DNA of 64,000 nt from JAKBEU01 sp036172095 (GTDB taxonomy: Bacteria; Patescibacteriota; Microgenomatia; UBA1406; GWC2-37-13), in the NCBI GenBank assembly GCA_036172095.1, contig JAVHSH010000023.1:122212-186211 (forward strand), given 5' to 3'. Below the pieces are notes generated by a model that was given only the letters and a program-made list of their open reading frames with translations, did no database searches and was not told the origin of the DNA. This document shows, in pieces, positions 1 to 9,308 of this stretch. Position 1 is the first letter of the stretch, and every line of letters begins with the position of its first letter. The position numbers and the translations under genes were made by a program.

Positions 1-171
1 GGCTTTGTCAATGAGTGAAACTGCTTTTCTCACATCTTTTTGCTCAGCTGCGCCTTTCAACTTAAAGAGTCCTTTGATTGCTTGTTCTATCGCTTTTAAA
101 TATGATGCGTTATTCTTTGTTCTCGTGACATCCTTTCTCATTTTCTTTTTTGCAGATTGTATATTTGGCAT
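1..171 (-). CDS. rpsT: Ribosomal protein S20 (partial, 3' end outside window)
   Basis: The 57 visible codons begin MPNIQSAKKKMRKDVTRTKN and carry the Lys/Arg-rich N-terminal helix of S20, a 16S rRNA-binding primary assembly protein of the 30S subunit. The ..AVSLIDKA.. stretch matches the usual S20 ALLDKA helix. The C-terminus lies beyond the left edge. The start is well supported: an AAAGGGGGTGAT Shine-Dalgarno (178-189) precedes the ATG, one of very few strong SD sequences in this window. A TATACT -10 (208-213, minus strand) suggests its own promoter with a leader of about 30 nt. That would uncouple it from the small membrane-protein gene upstream. Confidence 0.9.
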   Translation of the reverse strand, partial: MPNIQSAKKKMRKDVTRTKNNASYLKAIEQAIKGLFKLKGAAEQKDVRKAVSLIDKA

Positions 172-231
172 AATGAAATCACCCCCTTTATTTATATCAT
201 TAATAACAGTATATCCTAAGAAGTACTCCCT

Positions 232-678
232 TTACAAAGAAAAGTTCTTACTTAATACTTTCTCTCCATACTCGCCTGAGAATTTGATCGTAACTTGTAT
301 TGGTCCTTCAACATCATGATACACACAACGCCCAGATGAACAGGTGCCTAAAGTCATCTTCGAGCTTTCACCTGTCGCAAGTGCGATTTGCCCAAACGTG
401 CCTTGGTCTATATTCTGCTTTGTTTTATACATGACTTCTGCTTCAATCGACTCTGTTCCTTTTGGAATTCCACTCACCTTCAATTTCAATTCTTTTTTTC
501 CATTGAAGAATTCCGCGTCAACTTTTGTGGATGCATCAACAGTTGGAATCACGTCTTGCGATTGTTCTTGAGTCACCTTTTCAACTACTTTTGGCTTTTG
601 CATAGACATAAAGAAAACAACACCAGCCAGAACAACCATTATGCCCCCCACAACCATAAAAATGGTATTTTTTTTCAT
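232..678 (-). CDS. Small membrane-anchored hypothetical protein
   Basis: I do not recognise the family. From the Met at 678 it is 148 residues: a short Lys N-terminus (MKKN), one hydrophobic helix at about residues 5-25 (signal anchor), a polar linker rich in Gln/Val/Thr, then a beta-rich domain of about 100 residues predicted to face the cell exterior. That domain holds a Cys pair (GTCSSGRC) that could form a disulfide. An upstream in-frame Met would overlap glyS, so the start at 678, 7 nt after the glyS stop, is preferred. It may be cotranscribed with glyS. Its sequence gives no functional clue. Confidence 0.7.
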   Translation of the reverse strand: MKKNTIFMVVGGIMVVLAGVVFFMSMQKPKVVEKVTQEQSQDVIPTVDASTKVDAEFFNGKKELKLKVSGIPKGTESIEAEVMYKTKQNIDQGTFGQIALATGESSKMTLGTCSSGRCVYHDVEGPIQVTIKFSGEYGEKVLSKNFSL

Positions 679-685
679 ATATTTT

Positions 686-2080
686 TTACGAATTAATAAT
701 GCGATTGCCAACGATGGATGCAACTGTGTCGATGGCGACTCTTTCTTGTTTCATGCTGTCCCTATCTCGGATTGTTACCGTATTATCTTCAATCGTCTGA
801 TAGTCTACCGTGATGCAATATGGTGTCCCAATCTCATCTTGCCTTCTATACATCTTCCCAATATTGCCAGCGTCGTCGTACTCCGTGACAAACTGCATTT
901 TCACAGAATCATAGAGTTTTTCGGAAATCTTCTGCAATTTCTCATCCTTTTGAAGTGGAAAAATAGCAACCTTGACAGGCGCTAGAGATGGTTTTATCTT
1001 CAAGACAGTGCGTACTTTGCCATTTTCCAGGGTTTCCGTATGGAATGCATCGTCAAGTATCATCAAAACCAATCTATTCAATCCAACCGACGTTTCCATG
1101 ATATGCGGTACAAATCTGCTGTTTCTAGCTTGATCAAAATAATCAAGCTTTACGCCAGAAAACTGTGCATGTCGCGTGAGATCCCAATCGCCTCGTTGAT
1201 GGACTCCTTCAACCTCCGCAAACTTTCCAAGACATGCGAAGTTGTACTCTATATCGAATGCGGCTTTTGCGTAATGCGCAAGTTTTTCATGTTTTTTGAA
1301 ACGGAGTTTATCTACACTTATCCCCAAGGTCTTGAGATACCAGTTCATTCGCTGATCTTTCCAATACTCAAATTTCTTATCCATGTCATCCGGATGGAGG
1401 AAATATTGCATCTCCATCTGTTCAAACTCCCTTGTCCGGAAAATAAATTGTTTTGCGACAATCTCATTCCGGAATGCTTTTCCGACCTGTGCAATTCCAA
1501 ACGGTAATTTGACACGCATTGAATCTATGATATTTTTATATTCCAAATAAATCCCTTGGCATGTCTCCCCTCTGGGGTAGACGACGTCCTCTTCAGCAAG
1601 TTCTTTTAGATTCCCGACGGGGGAACCGAAGTTTGTCTTCACTAATAGATTGAAGTCGCGTGCCTCGGTAAGATTCTTTCTTCCACAGTGTTCACAGGTA
1701 AGTTTCCCTTCTTTCTTTAGGGTGGTAAGAATCTCATTTATTTTGTCGAGTGGCCATTTGTCCACTTCATATCCATATTTTTCAAGAAGATGGTCTGCAC
1801 GCATCCGATAATTACAATCACGACAGTCAACTTGCGGATCACTGAAACTGTCAACGTGTCCACTCGCCTTCCATGTCATTGGATGCATGAAGATTGCGCT
1901 ATCAAGCCCCACAACATCCCTTCTGGTAAGGACCATGTCATTCCACCATACTTGTTGGATATTATTCTTCAATAGAACACCGTAGTGTCCATAGTCATAG
2001 ACAGCGGCAAGTCCTCCATAAATCTCTGAGGAGGGATAAATGAATCCCCTTCTTTTGGCAAGTGCAACAAGTTCTTCCAT
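686..2080 (-). CDS. glyS: Glycyl-tRNA synthetase, dimeric class II type
   Basis: Charges tRNA-Gly with glycine in the cytoplasm. The 464-residue chain is the alpha2 (eukaryote/Thermus-like) form, not the two-subunit bacterial GlyQ/GlyS form. Visible features are the N-terminal RRGFIYPSSEIYGG segment, a four-Cys zinc-type insertion (C86, C89, C129, C132), class II motif 2 (FRNE...FRTREFEQMEMQYF), and a C-terminal anticodon-binding domain with DEIGTPYCITVDYQT. The start at 2080 (MEELVALAKRRG) is chosen because a 30-residue upstream extension would overlap recO and has no family counterpart. It lies 7 nt after recO. Confidence 0.96.
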   Translation of the reverse strand: MEELVALAKRRGFIYPSSEIYGGLAAVYDYGHYGVLLKNNIQQVWWNDMVLTRRDVVGLDSAIFMHPMTWKASGHVDSFSDPQVDCRDCNYRMRADHLLEKYGYEVDKWPLDKINEILTTLKKEGKLTCEHCGRKNLTEARDFNLLVKTNFGSPVGNLKELAEEDVVYPRGETCQGIYLEYKNIIDSMRVKLPFGIAQVGKAFRNEIVAKQFIFRTREFEQMEMQYFLHPDDMDKKFEYWKDQRMNWYLKTLGISVDKLRFKKHEKLAHYAKAAFDIEYNFACLGKFAEVEGVHQRGDWDLTRHAQFSGVKLDYFDQARNSRFVPHIMETSVGLNRLVLMILDDAFHTETLENGKVRTVLKIKPSLAPVKVAIFPLQKDEKLQKISEKLYDSVKMQFVTEYDDAGNIGKMYRRQDEIGTPYCITVDYQTIEDNTVTIRDRDSMKQERVAIDTVASIVGNRIINS

Positions 2081-2087
2081 ATTCAGA

Positions 2088-2621
2088 TTATATAATACTG
2101 ACGGGCATTTTTTTGCCCATAATATCCTCCCCGACTGTGACACACTCCTCATATGAATGGCACTCTCCATATCCTAAATGCATATAGATGGCATTCATTG
2201 CATCAACTATCGAAAAATCACCGCTCTCTTTTTTAGCAATGGATATCAATAATTGTTTACACAGAACATATCCTTGTTGATCAGGTTGGTTTTCAGGAAG
2301 AAGTCGATCGAAAAGATATAAAATAGTGTAGAGGTTCTGCAATTTAACTGAGCTTTTTTTTATTGCGCTGAAATGTGAGATGAGGTCCACGGAGTTCAGA
2401 TAGCGTATATTACCCTGGCGCTCTGAATAGATAAGATGAATGAGTGTTCCCGTCTGCAGGGCGGAAATCCGTTTGCTAGTGATTTTTTGTATTCCCTTGG
2501 CCAATATGGTGACCTTACCAAATTGTTTTGTGAATACGCCCACGAGAACATCCGAATGAAGTATTTTCTTCTTCACGAGAACGATAGCCTCATCTTCCCG
2601 TGTATGAATTCGATATGACAT
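2088..2621 (-). CDS. recO: DNA repair protein RecO (short form)
   Basis: RecO helps load RecA onto SSB-coated single-stranded DNA in the RecFOR pathway. The N-terminus shows the RecO OB-fold signature (DEAIVL...DVLVGVFTKQFGKVTILAKGIQK), followed by the helical LYTILYLFDRLLPENQP region. At 177 residues it is clearly shorter than typical RecO (about 240) and ends soon after a C-x6-C pair (GECHSYEEC), so most of the C-terminal zinc region is missing. It sits 3 nt downstream of the DUF4012 gene stop and just upstream of glyS on the same strand. Confidence 0.85.
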   Translation of the reverse strand: MSYRIHTREDEAIVLVKKKILHSDVLVGVFTKQFGKVTILAKGIQKITSKRISALQTGTLIHLIYSERQGNIRYLNSVDLISHFSAIKKSSVKLQNLYTILYLFDRLLPENQPDQQGYVLCKQLLISIAKKESGDFSIVDAMNAIYMHLGYGECHSYEECVTVGEDIMGKKMPVSII

Positions 2622-2624
2622 GCG

Positions 2625-4436
2625 TTACTTAAACTCCATATCTCGTTCCATTGCACCATTAAAGAGCGACTTTCCTTCTATGAGAATCTTATACTTCTGT
2701 CCTTCTACTCCTGATTGTTTTTGTACCAACAAATCAGATGAGTCAACTGAGGTAGGAAGCGTATATACTACTTTTATCTTTGACATTCCCATTGGGTTCA
2801 CGACAAGGAATCCTTCAAACACTGTCTTGCCGAGATCATCATATGTCTGCACCTTCATCTGAGAACCATCAAATGAGACAAGTTTTGAACCTTTTGGGAC
2901 ATAGATGCGGACCCAGTTGCGCAGAGGAGCGTTCAAGCACAATATTCTCTCTTGTTGTCTATTGCAGTTTGACGCTGGATATGGATTCTTGTATTCGACC
3001 TCAACCTCTCTTTGGTTTTTCACTGTCTTTGAAGTTATCGTTTCCGTCGTAAACAGGTTAGACTTCGCTCCGGCAAAATTCACGTTATTGACATGGAGAT
3101 AGTCCCCTTTGCTTGTATTTATCTTTCCGGCATAGTTTAATTTTTCAATCGATTGCTGGATTGCGCTATCGTTGAAATTGAGAAGAATATGTTTTTCATC
3201 CATATTCTTGAACATGGTCTGAGCTAAAGCACCCCAATAGCGTGATGGTGAGAATCGAAGAGCTCTATTGAAGAGCTCATACATCAGATCCCCCAAGATG
3301 CCTTTTCTGTTTTCTTTTTGATAGCCAACTTCTTCATCAACAACGGAAAAGAGCTGGTAGATGACTTGTGCGCAATCACATCGCTTATCTATTTTTGCGC
3401 TGAATGTCACCCCATCGACCTGCGCGTCACCAAAAATCGTTAACATATCGACCAATATTTTGGAATCGAGTGCAATGATTCCATCATATTGGACTCTCAA
3501 GCTGCTTTTTTTATAAAGCGAGTTGAATAATTCCAATGATTTAACGAAATCTGGTGACAGGTTACTATCACGGATATAGAGCTGACTGACCCCTTTATGG
3601 TATGTCGCTATTTCAGGAGGCGCAGCGGGATGATTTGGAATGCTTGCATCAAGTGTGTAGATATCACTTGATTTTTCTATGGACATTTTTCCATCTTTTA
3701 TCTTGAAAACTGCGTAGGCTGTCAAGAAACCCCCAGTTGCTCTTCTTTCTGCGGTGTTTTGGAACAGTAACAAATATGTCTGTTCTTTTTTTGACCCAAG
3801 AATCTCTGGTAATTTTTTCAGAAGTGGCTTTGCATCCACGAATAATCGGGAAACTCCGGCAAACTGATCTTTGACACTGGTGATGGTTGATCGTATTTTT
3901 TTCCCACCGATTTGTTCTGGATATCTTTTTTCATCAATCTGTTCTAATCGTTTTTCGATTTGATTTATATTCTCGGATATCACATCCACATTCTTCAATA
4001 CTTTATCGAGCGTCAAAATCGCCGTCTGCAATCTTCCTTCTGCTGATTTGTCGACGAACGAAGCTTGTCCCTTCTTGAGTCCAATCAAGTCAGCGTAGGG
4101 AGCGATGGATGCAACTCCAGCTTTCCCCGCCTCGATTCCATATCTTCCAGCTTCTACCCCTCTCTTGAAATCCGCGATATAGGGAATTGACGTGGCCCAA
4201 TATAGAGTCTGCGATTCTTTTTCGAACTCTGCATATTTTTCTTCAAAAACCTTGAGTTTTGAGGAAAGAAGGTCTATATCGTTTTTCGCAAAAGCGACTT
4301 TAAGATCTTTCCCTGATACCATGACTGCCATGGCTTTGGCCTGAATACGTGTATATGGAACATAAAACGAAAAATATATGTACCCAAATAATCCGAGGAT
4401 TACACCGAATAAGATGATTCCAGTTGTTTTTTTCAT
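2625..4436 (-). CDS. DUF4012 domain-containing membrane-anchored protein
   Basis: This 603-residue protein has one N-terminal transmembrane helix (about residues 5-25), then a coiled-coil-prone segment (residues about 50-200), and the DUF4012 core recognisable by YLLLFQNTAERRATGGFL. A C-terminal beta-rich part follows (WVRIYVPKGSKLV). DUF4012 proteins are common in CPR and Gram-positive bacteria next to exopolysaccharide genes. Their biochemical role is not established. Here the gene directly follows a sugar-phosphate transferase (10 nt gap), which fits an extracytoplasmic role in glycan handling (inference). A TATAAT hexamer on the minus strand (4446-4451) overlaps the upstream stop, so a local promoter is possible. 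Confidence 0.85.
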   Translation of the reverse strand: MKKTTGIILFGVILGLFGYIYFSFYVPYTRIQAKAMAVMVSGKDLKVAFAKNDIDLLSSKLKVFEEKYAEFEKESQTLYWATSIPYIADFKRGVEAGRYGIEAGKAGVASIAPYADLIGLKKGQASFVDKSAEGRLQTAILTLDKVLKNVDVISENINQIEKRLEQIDEKRYPEQIGGKKIRSTITSVKDQFAGVSRLFVDAKPLLKKLPEILGSKKEQTYLLLFQNTAERRATGGFLTAYAVFKIKDGKMSIEKSSDIYTLDASIPNHPAAPPEIATYHKGVSQLYIRDSNLSPDFVKSLELFNSLYKKSSLRVQYDGIIALDSKILVDMLTIFGDAQVDGVTFSAKIDKRCDCAQVIYQLFSVVDEEVGYQKENRKGILGDLMYELFNRALRFSPSRYWGALAQTMFKNMDEKHILLNFNDSAIQQSIEKLNYAGKINTSKGDYLHVNNVNFAGAKSNLFTTETITSKTVKNQREVEVEYKNPYPASNCNRQQERILCLNAPLRNWVRIYVPKGSKLVSFDGSQMKVQTYDDLGKTVFEGFLVVNPMGMSKIKVVYTLPTSVDSSDLLVQKQSGVEGQKYKILIEGKSLFNGAMERDMEFK

Positions 4437-4446
4437 ATGCTATTTA

Positions 4447-5130
4447 TTATACCGCACCTCGACCGGTAATCATAACGAGAGGTGTGCGAAAAATGATAGA
4501 AATATCTTTCCAAAGCGAGTTGGTTTTTACATACTCTGCATCAAGCGCGATACGCTTGTCGAAGTGGACTTCGGAACGTCCTGAAACCTGCCAAAGCCCA
4601 GTGATCCCTGGTTTTACCGAAAGTACATCGGCAACATATTGCTTTGTATCTGGGTGTTTTTTCTGTTGATTTTCTAGCTCATCAGGATAATATGCGCGGG
4701 GGCCGACGATACTCATATCACCGATTAGCACATTGAATAACTGGGGAATCTCATCAAGCGAGTGCTTCCGAATCCATTTCCCTACGGAAGTCACGCGCGG
4801 GTCATCCTTCAGTTTATAGCTGTCTTTTTGATATTGCTCAAATAATTTCTTGAAACGCGCATCCGTATGGAGAAGGATATGTGCATTTTTTATCATGGAC
4901 CTGAATTTATACATTTTGAACGGTTTGCCCTTTTGTCCGACCCGCTCCGGTACGTCGGCAAATATGGGACCCTTCGAATCAAGCTTTATCGCAATCGAAA
5001 CGATAAGGCAGATGGGCGCGAAAAAGGTAAGGAGAAGGATGGATAGGCCGATATCCATTACCCGTTTTATTCCTTTGTTATAGCGTTTTCCAAAAAAGGG
5101 TGAGTCCATACGATTAGGTGAGATCTTCAT
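4447..5130 (-). CDS. Undecaprenyl-phosphate sugar-1-phosphate transferase (bacterial sugar transferase family)
   Basis: Transfers a sugar-1-phosphate from a nucleotide sugar to undecaprenyl phosphate at the inner face of the membrane, the priming step of polysaccharide assembly. The single hydrophobic hairpin (VMDIGLSILLLTFFAPICLI), KFRSM, the SLDEIPQLFNVLIGDMSIVGPR block and KPGITGLWQVSGR are the PF02397 catalytic signatures. The protein is the short monotopic form (about 227 residues) without the N-terminal multi-TM domain of WbaP. The ATG at 5130 is preferred because AAGGAACGGAG lies just upstream. It overlaps the end of manC by 17 nt. The specific sugar cannot be read from the sequence. 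Confidence 0.92.
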   Translation of the reverse strand: MKISPNRMDSPFFGKRYNKGIKRVMDIGLSILLLTFFAPICLIVSIAIKLDSKGPIFADVPERVGQKGKPFKMYKFRSMIKNAHILLHTDARFKKLFEQYQKDSYKLKDDPRVTSVGKWIRKHSLDEIPQLFNVLIGDMSIVGPRAYYPDELENQQKKHPDTKQYVADVLSVKPGITGLWQVSGRSEVHFDKRIALDAEYVKTNSLWKDISIIFRTPLVMITGRGAV

Positions 5131-6199
5131 TCTCCGTTCCTTGGAAATTTTCAACAAGTGTCTTTATTTTCCCGACGGAAGATTTTTTTGCTATCAGCAA
5201 TACATCCTTCGTATTGACGATAATATGTTCATCGAGATCTATTCCGACGATTAGCTTTTTATCTTCATAGTTATAAATAAGTGTATCTCTCACATGTTCA
5301 AGATAGGCACGTCCCCTAATGATATTCTCATATGGGTACTGCTCCATTGCTTCTTTTACCGCTTCCCATGCGCCGATATCGCTCCATCCTATATCCTCGA
5401 CGATTACTGAGGCGGAGCCCTTTTCGATTTTTTCAAGAATGGCATTATCGAAATTCACTTTCGCCACGGAGGAGTATTCTCTTTTTAATATTTCATTGAA
5501 GTTCTTTTTTCCATATGCTGAGACTATTTTTTTTATTGATTTGTAGAGAGTCGGTTCAAAACGCTCAAATGCCTTCCAGATGAATTGCGGAGTAGTGACA
5601 AAATAACCAAGATTCCATGCATATTTACCAGACTTGAAATATTGTTCCGCTGTTTTTTCATCCGGTCGATATTTGCATCCTTCAAATTCGTAGAAAGAAA
5701 CAAGTTCTTTTTCATGCGACTTTGCCCCAATATGGATATAGCCAAGATTTGCACTCGCAAAACGAGGTTTGTGAGCTATAAAGACAAGGCTGTCCGGTTT
5801 TTTTTCGACATGCTCCCCAGCAAGAAGCACTATCTTGCGAAACAGCGTCACTTCTTTTACCAAATGATCACTCCACAGAATCGCGACTGGTTCATGGGGG
5901 AACTTTTTTTCCAAGATTCCCATGACAAGCGCAATGGCTGGACCAACATCTTTTTTTTCCGGCTCCAAGAAATAATTCTCTTCAGGAATCTGAGGAAGTT
6001 GGCTTTGAATCATCTCTTTGTATGCAATGTTTGTTGAGATATAGATATCTTTTGGCATGAAGTCTGGCTGGAGACGTTCTACGGCAAGTTGAAGTGTGGA
6101 TTTATCACCGATAATGCGCTCGAACTGTTTTGGGGATTTTTTTCTCGAAAGGGGCCATAGTCGTGTTCCCGCTCCGCCTGCAAAAATTATCGCTTTCAT
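5114..6199 (-). CDS. manC: Mannose-1-phosphate guanylyltransferase
   Basis: Makes GDP-mannose from mannose-1-phosphate and GTP. The N-terminal nucleotide-binding motif FAGGAGTRLWPLSRKKSPKQF is diagnostic, and VEDIGWSDIGAWEAV matches the conserved sugar-phosphate-binding region. At 361 residues it is the monofunctional form, lacking the C-terminal phosphomannose-isomerase cupin of longer ManC proteins. The start at 6199 gives the canonical MKAIIFAGG N-terminus. An 18-residue extension would run into the upstream glycosyltransferase stop. It supplies the donor for the neighbouring glycosyltransferases (inference). Confidence 0.93.
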   Translation of the reverse strand: MKAIIFAGGAGTRLWPLSRKKSPKQFERIIGDKSTLQLAVERLQPDFMPKDIYISTNIAYKEMIQSQLPQIPEENYFLEPEKKDVGPAIALVMGILEKKFPHEPVAILWSDHLVKEVTLFRKIVLLAGEHVEKKPDSLVFIAHKPRFASANLGYIHIGAKSHEKELVSFYEFEGCKYRPDEKTAEQYFKSGKYAWNLGYFVTTPQFIWKAFERFEPTLYKSIKKIVSAYGKKNFNEILKREYSSVAKVNFDNAILEKIEKGSASVIVEDIGWSDIGAWEAVKEAMEQYPYENIIRGRAYLEHVRDTLIYNYEDKKLIVGIDLDEHIIVNTKDVLLIAKKSSVGKIKTLVENFQGTENEDLT

Positions 6200-6206
6200 A
6201 AGTGAT

Positions 6207-7328
6207 TTATTCCAAATAATGTATAAACTGTTTGTCGAATCGTTCCAATCCAAACTGGTTTTTAATCAGCTTGCTTCGATTCCCGGTTGAACGTCTTAGA
6301 TTGTATGATATTTGGTCGAATCTTTCAAGCACGGTCACTACGGAGTCCGCCGTTTGCTCTTTGAAAAAAAGGCCGGTAATCTCAGACTCAACAGTTTCCT
6401 GTGCTCCTCCTGCGTTATATGCCAAGACAGGACACCCATGGTACTGTGCCTCAAGCGAAATATACCCAAAATCCTCATTTTGAGGCATGATAAGGGCAAC
6501 TGCATGCGAGTAGAGACTGGATAGCTGACTATCGGAAACTAGGCCCAAGAAGTGGCAGTTTGAGGGTGCAATCCTCTTCAAATGAGCTTTCATCTCTCCT
6601 GTTCCAGCAAAAACAAAGATTTTGGATGGGAGCATGCGCGCAACCTCACAAACTAGATCTGGCTTCTTATATTGTTCCATCCTTCCTACCCACAGAAAAT
6701 AGGGCATTGGTGGCACTAATACTGTCTCTTTTTTTGAATTATTTTTTTGCTTATCCCAATAAGATGAATCGAATGGTGGAAATACAACTTCGCTTTTTAC
6801 ATCATAAATTGTATGTGCGCGATCTGCGACTGTCTGGGAAATCGAAATGTAAGTGTCAGGTCTGTGTGATGCTTTTTTATCCCATTCCCGCAAATGAGAT
6901 ATCATGGGAGAGCTCACTAGTCGCTCACTCGCAGAGAGATATTCCTCTATGTGGCTCCATAGATAACGTGGAGGTGTAAGCAAATAACAGATGTGGCGCG
7001 TCCCCGGTTTGGTGATTATGCCTTTCGCGAATGCAGAAGTGATTGATATAACGGTGTCATATTCACTGAAATCGAATGACTCAAAAGCTATCGGGTAGAT
7101 AGGAAGAAGAAGTGCTCTTTTCCTACGGAGGAATAATGGGAATGATTGGATGAACGATGAATGTATCGACAATTCCTTTGCCCACTGTGCACGTTCCAGA
7201 TCAACAGCTGATGTGTAGAAATCCGCATGAGGAAGTATGTGGCTTAGATGAAGTAGGACACGCTCCACTCCTCCCCATTTATCAATCCAGTCATACACAA
7301 TTGCTATTTTCTTTTGATTACTTTGCAT
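6207..7328 (-). CDS. Glycosyltransferase, GT4-like
   Basis: A 373-residue GT-B fold retaining glycosyltransferase. The N-terminal domain opens IAIVYDWIDKWGGVERVL, typical of mannosyltransferases that act on polysaccharide repeat units. The C-terminal donor domain has PYFLWVGRMEQYKKPDL and the E-x7-E motif in NEDFGYISLEA. Its start overlaps the preceding glycosyltransferase gene by 11 nt, and manC follows after 7 nt, which supports GDP-mannose as a likely donor (inference). Acceptor and linkage are unknown. Confidence 0.9.
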   Translation of the reverse strand: MQSNQKKIAIVYDWIDKWGGVERVLLHLSHILPHADFYTSAVDLERAQWAKELSIHSSFIQSFPLFLRRKRALLLPIYPIAFESFDFSEYDTVISITSAFAKGIITKPGTRHICYLLTPPRYLWSHIEEYLSASERLVSSPMISHLREWDKKASHRPDTYISISQTVADRAHTIYDVKSEVVFPPFDSSYWDKQKNNSKKETVLVPPMPYFLWVGRMEQYKKPDLVCEVARMLPSKIFVFAGTGEMKAHLKRIAPSNCHFLGLVSDSQLSSLYSHAVALIMPQNEDFGYISLEAQYHGCPVLAYNAGGAQETVESEITGLFFKEQTADSVVTVLERFDQISYNLRRSTGNRSKLIKNQFGLERFDKQFIHYLE

Positions 7329-8400
7329 ACTGATTATAAAGGTCCATGGTCCTTTTCGTCATATGAACAAACGAAAATTCAGGTTTCATTGTATTGACGT
7401 TTTTAAGCTTCGCCTGTTCGAAGGTTTGGATTGCTCTTTGAATAGAATGAACCTCATATGGATCAAATGAATAATATGATGTCCCAAGTAACTCTTGGAA
7501 GACGGGTATATGGGAGGCAATTATCGGTTTCCCAAAGTGCATAGCTTCAACAAGGGGTAAGCCAAATCCTTCGGAATATGATGGATGGATGAGTGCTTCC
7601 GCATGTTTGTATAGACCAACTAATTCAGGAAGAGAAGGTTTGTCTTTTATTATTACGTTTTTCTTTTCTTCGCCCGAGCATGCTTTAAGGAGTGTATCGA
7701 GGAAATATCCTTGTGGCCCCGTCAGGACAAGCGTATAGGATGAATTACTCCTCGCAAACGCTCGGACAAGTGTGAGTACATTTTTATGGGGATAAAAGTT
7801 GCCGACATACAACAGATATGGACGACTTATCATTGGCTTAGTACCCTCAATTCCCATGAGCCTATAGGAAACACCTTCATATATTGGATGTATTTTTGAT
7901 GAATATTGTCCTCCATACAGATTAATGAGTTGTTCTTTTACTATTGAGGTTGGCGTGATGACTGCTTTACTGTGGACCACTTGATTTTGCAACACTGCGG
8001 AAAACGCACAATGTTTTATCGAGTAAGTAAGAAGGTTTTTTTTCGAAGCAAGCCCTGTCTTGAAGAGAAGAGGCGTCACATCATGAATGGTCGCTATAAA
8101 AGGAGAGCGATAAAGAATCGGATGTCCGAAATAAGTAAAATGCATGAGATCTAATGTGTCATTTTGGATTTCAGACAAGAAAACTATCTGTTCACTCATC
8201 GTATGCCATAGGGAGCGTGTCGTACGAATATGTGCCTCTGGAAGCTCTTTTTTTATAAACTCTACGTCGGATGGTAGACAATAGATGGTGAATAAAAAAT
8301 CATTCGTCTTTATTCGTGAAATTTCATGGAGTAGATTTTGAAGATAAGTCCCAACACCTGTTTGGAAGAGAAGTCGTGCGTCAATCCCTATGCGTTTCAT
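7318..8400 (-). CDS. Glycosyltransferase, GT4 family
   Basis: A 360-residue GT-B glycosyltransferase. The N-terminus MKRIGIDARLLFQTGVGTYL and the donor-site segment YLLYVGNFYPHKNVLTLVRAF are typical of the GT4 family, as is the E-x7-E motif in SEGFGLPLVEAM. It overlaps the upstream GT2 gene by 4 nt and the downstream GT4 gene by 11 nt, so the three are probably translationally coupled. It likely adds one sugar of the surface polysaccharide repeat. Sugar specificity is not readable. Confidence 0.92.
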   Translation of the reverse strand: MKRIGIDARLLFQTGVGTYLQNLLHEISRIKTNDFLFTIYCLPSDVEFIKKELPEAHIRTTRSLWHTMSEQIVFLSEIQNDTLDLMHFTYFGHPILYRSPFIATIHDVTPLLFKTGLASKKNLLTYSIKHCAFSAVLQNQVVHSKAVITPTSIVKEQLINLYGGQYSSKIHPIYEGVSYRLMGIEGTKPMISRPYLLYVGNFYPHKNVLTLVRAFARSNSSYTLVLTGPQGYFLDTLLKACSGEEKKNVIIKDKPSLPELVGLYKHAEALIHPSYSEGFGLPLVEAMHFGKPIIASHIPVFQELLGTSYYSFDPYEVHSIQRAIQTFEQAKLKNVNTMKPEFSFVHMTKRTMDLYNQYAK

Positions 8401-9284
8401 ACCGCTGATTTTTTACGATTAATTGCGGCATAAACGAGCGCAGAAACCCAATGGGGGTATGATTGCTCATAATGCTTCTTATAAAAAATCGCCATTGATT
8501 CATAAAAATAATTGCGTGTCTTTTTTTGGATTTCCACATTATTTTTTCTTTTTATCCCACTTTGATTTTTCAGGTGAAGGACAGTATATTTTGGCTCATA
8601 TATTATTGAGTATCCAAGTCTTTTTATCCTGAAGGACAAATCGATATCCTCCCCATACATGAAAAATACTTCATCAAATCCTTTGAGCACATCAAGGACG
8701 TCTTTTCGAGCTAAGAAAAATGCGCCTGTTGGTGTATCGATTTCATGACGTGAGTTGAGAGAAAGATAGGTTAGATGATATCCTCCAAAAAGGCGATTCA
8801 AAACTGGGAGGTTTGTCGTGAGTTTTTCAAGACCTGAGTAATAACACAATGATCTCCATACCGTCGGAAATCCTCTATGTGAAGCGGGGTCTATATTTCC
8901 AGATGTAAGATTCACGCGGACCGTCAATGCTCCAAGAAGTGGATTTGCATCCATCTGTTGTATCAAATCATCTAAAAACGGTTCCTCAGGAACGTAGACA
9001 TCTGAATTCAAATAAAGGATATACCGACCTTCTGCAATCGCAAGACCTTGATTATTCGGCTTGCCAAATCCAGTATTTTCTGTGTTCAATATGACCTTCA
9101 CATCTTTCCCATTTGCCATTTGTTTAAGGCTTTCGGCAGAACCATCATGTGAATCGTTATCGACCACGATAATCTCTGATAATAACTTTCCTTTTGAGAG
9201 GGCATTTTGAAGTTTTGCTATACATTGAAGCGTGAGTTCTTTTGTATTAAATGAAACAATGATGACAGAAACATCTTTCCTCAT
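8397..9284 (-). CDS. Glycosyltransferase family 2 (rhamnosyltransferase-like)
   Basis: A 295-residue GT-A fold inverting transferase. It has DVSVIIVSFNTKELTLQCI at the N-terminus, IIVVDNDSHDGSAE, the NSDV metal/nucleotide motif and a C-terminal EDIDLSFRIKRLGY block. This arrangement resembles WbbL-type rhamnosyltransferases. That assignment fits the dTDP-rhamnose-type genes near 40-42 kb but is inference. It is the first gene of the glycan cluster, 24 nt after rpsI. A TATTAT hexamer (9293-9298, minus strand) 8 nt before the ATG could give it a leaderless promoter as well as read-through from the ribosomal operon. Confidence 0.9.
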   Translation of the reverse strand: MRKDVSVIIVSFNTKELTLQCIAKLQNALSKGKLLSEIIVVDNDSHDGSAESLKQMANGKDVKVILNTENTGFGKPNNQGLAIAEGRYILYLNSDVYVPEEPFLDDLIQQMDANPLLGALTVRVNLTSGNIDPASHRGFPTVWRSLCYYSGLEKLTTNLPVLNRLFGGYHLTYLSLNSRHEIDTPTGAFFLARKDVLDVLKGFDEVFFMYGEDIDLSFRIKRLGYSIIYEPKYTVLHLKNQSGIKRKNNVEIQKKTRNYFYESMAIFYKKHYEQSYPHWVSALVYAAINRKKSAV

Positions 9285-9308
9285 ATGTATAGATAATACA
9301 ATATCTCG

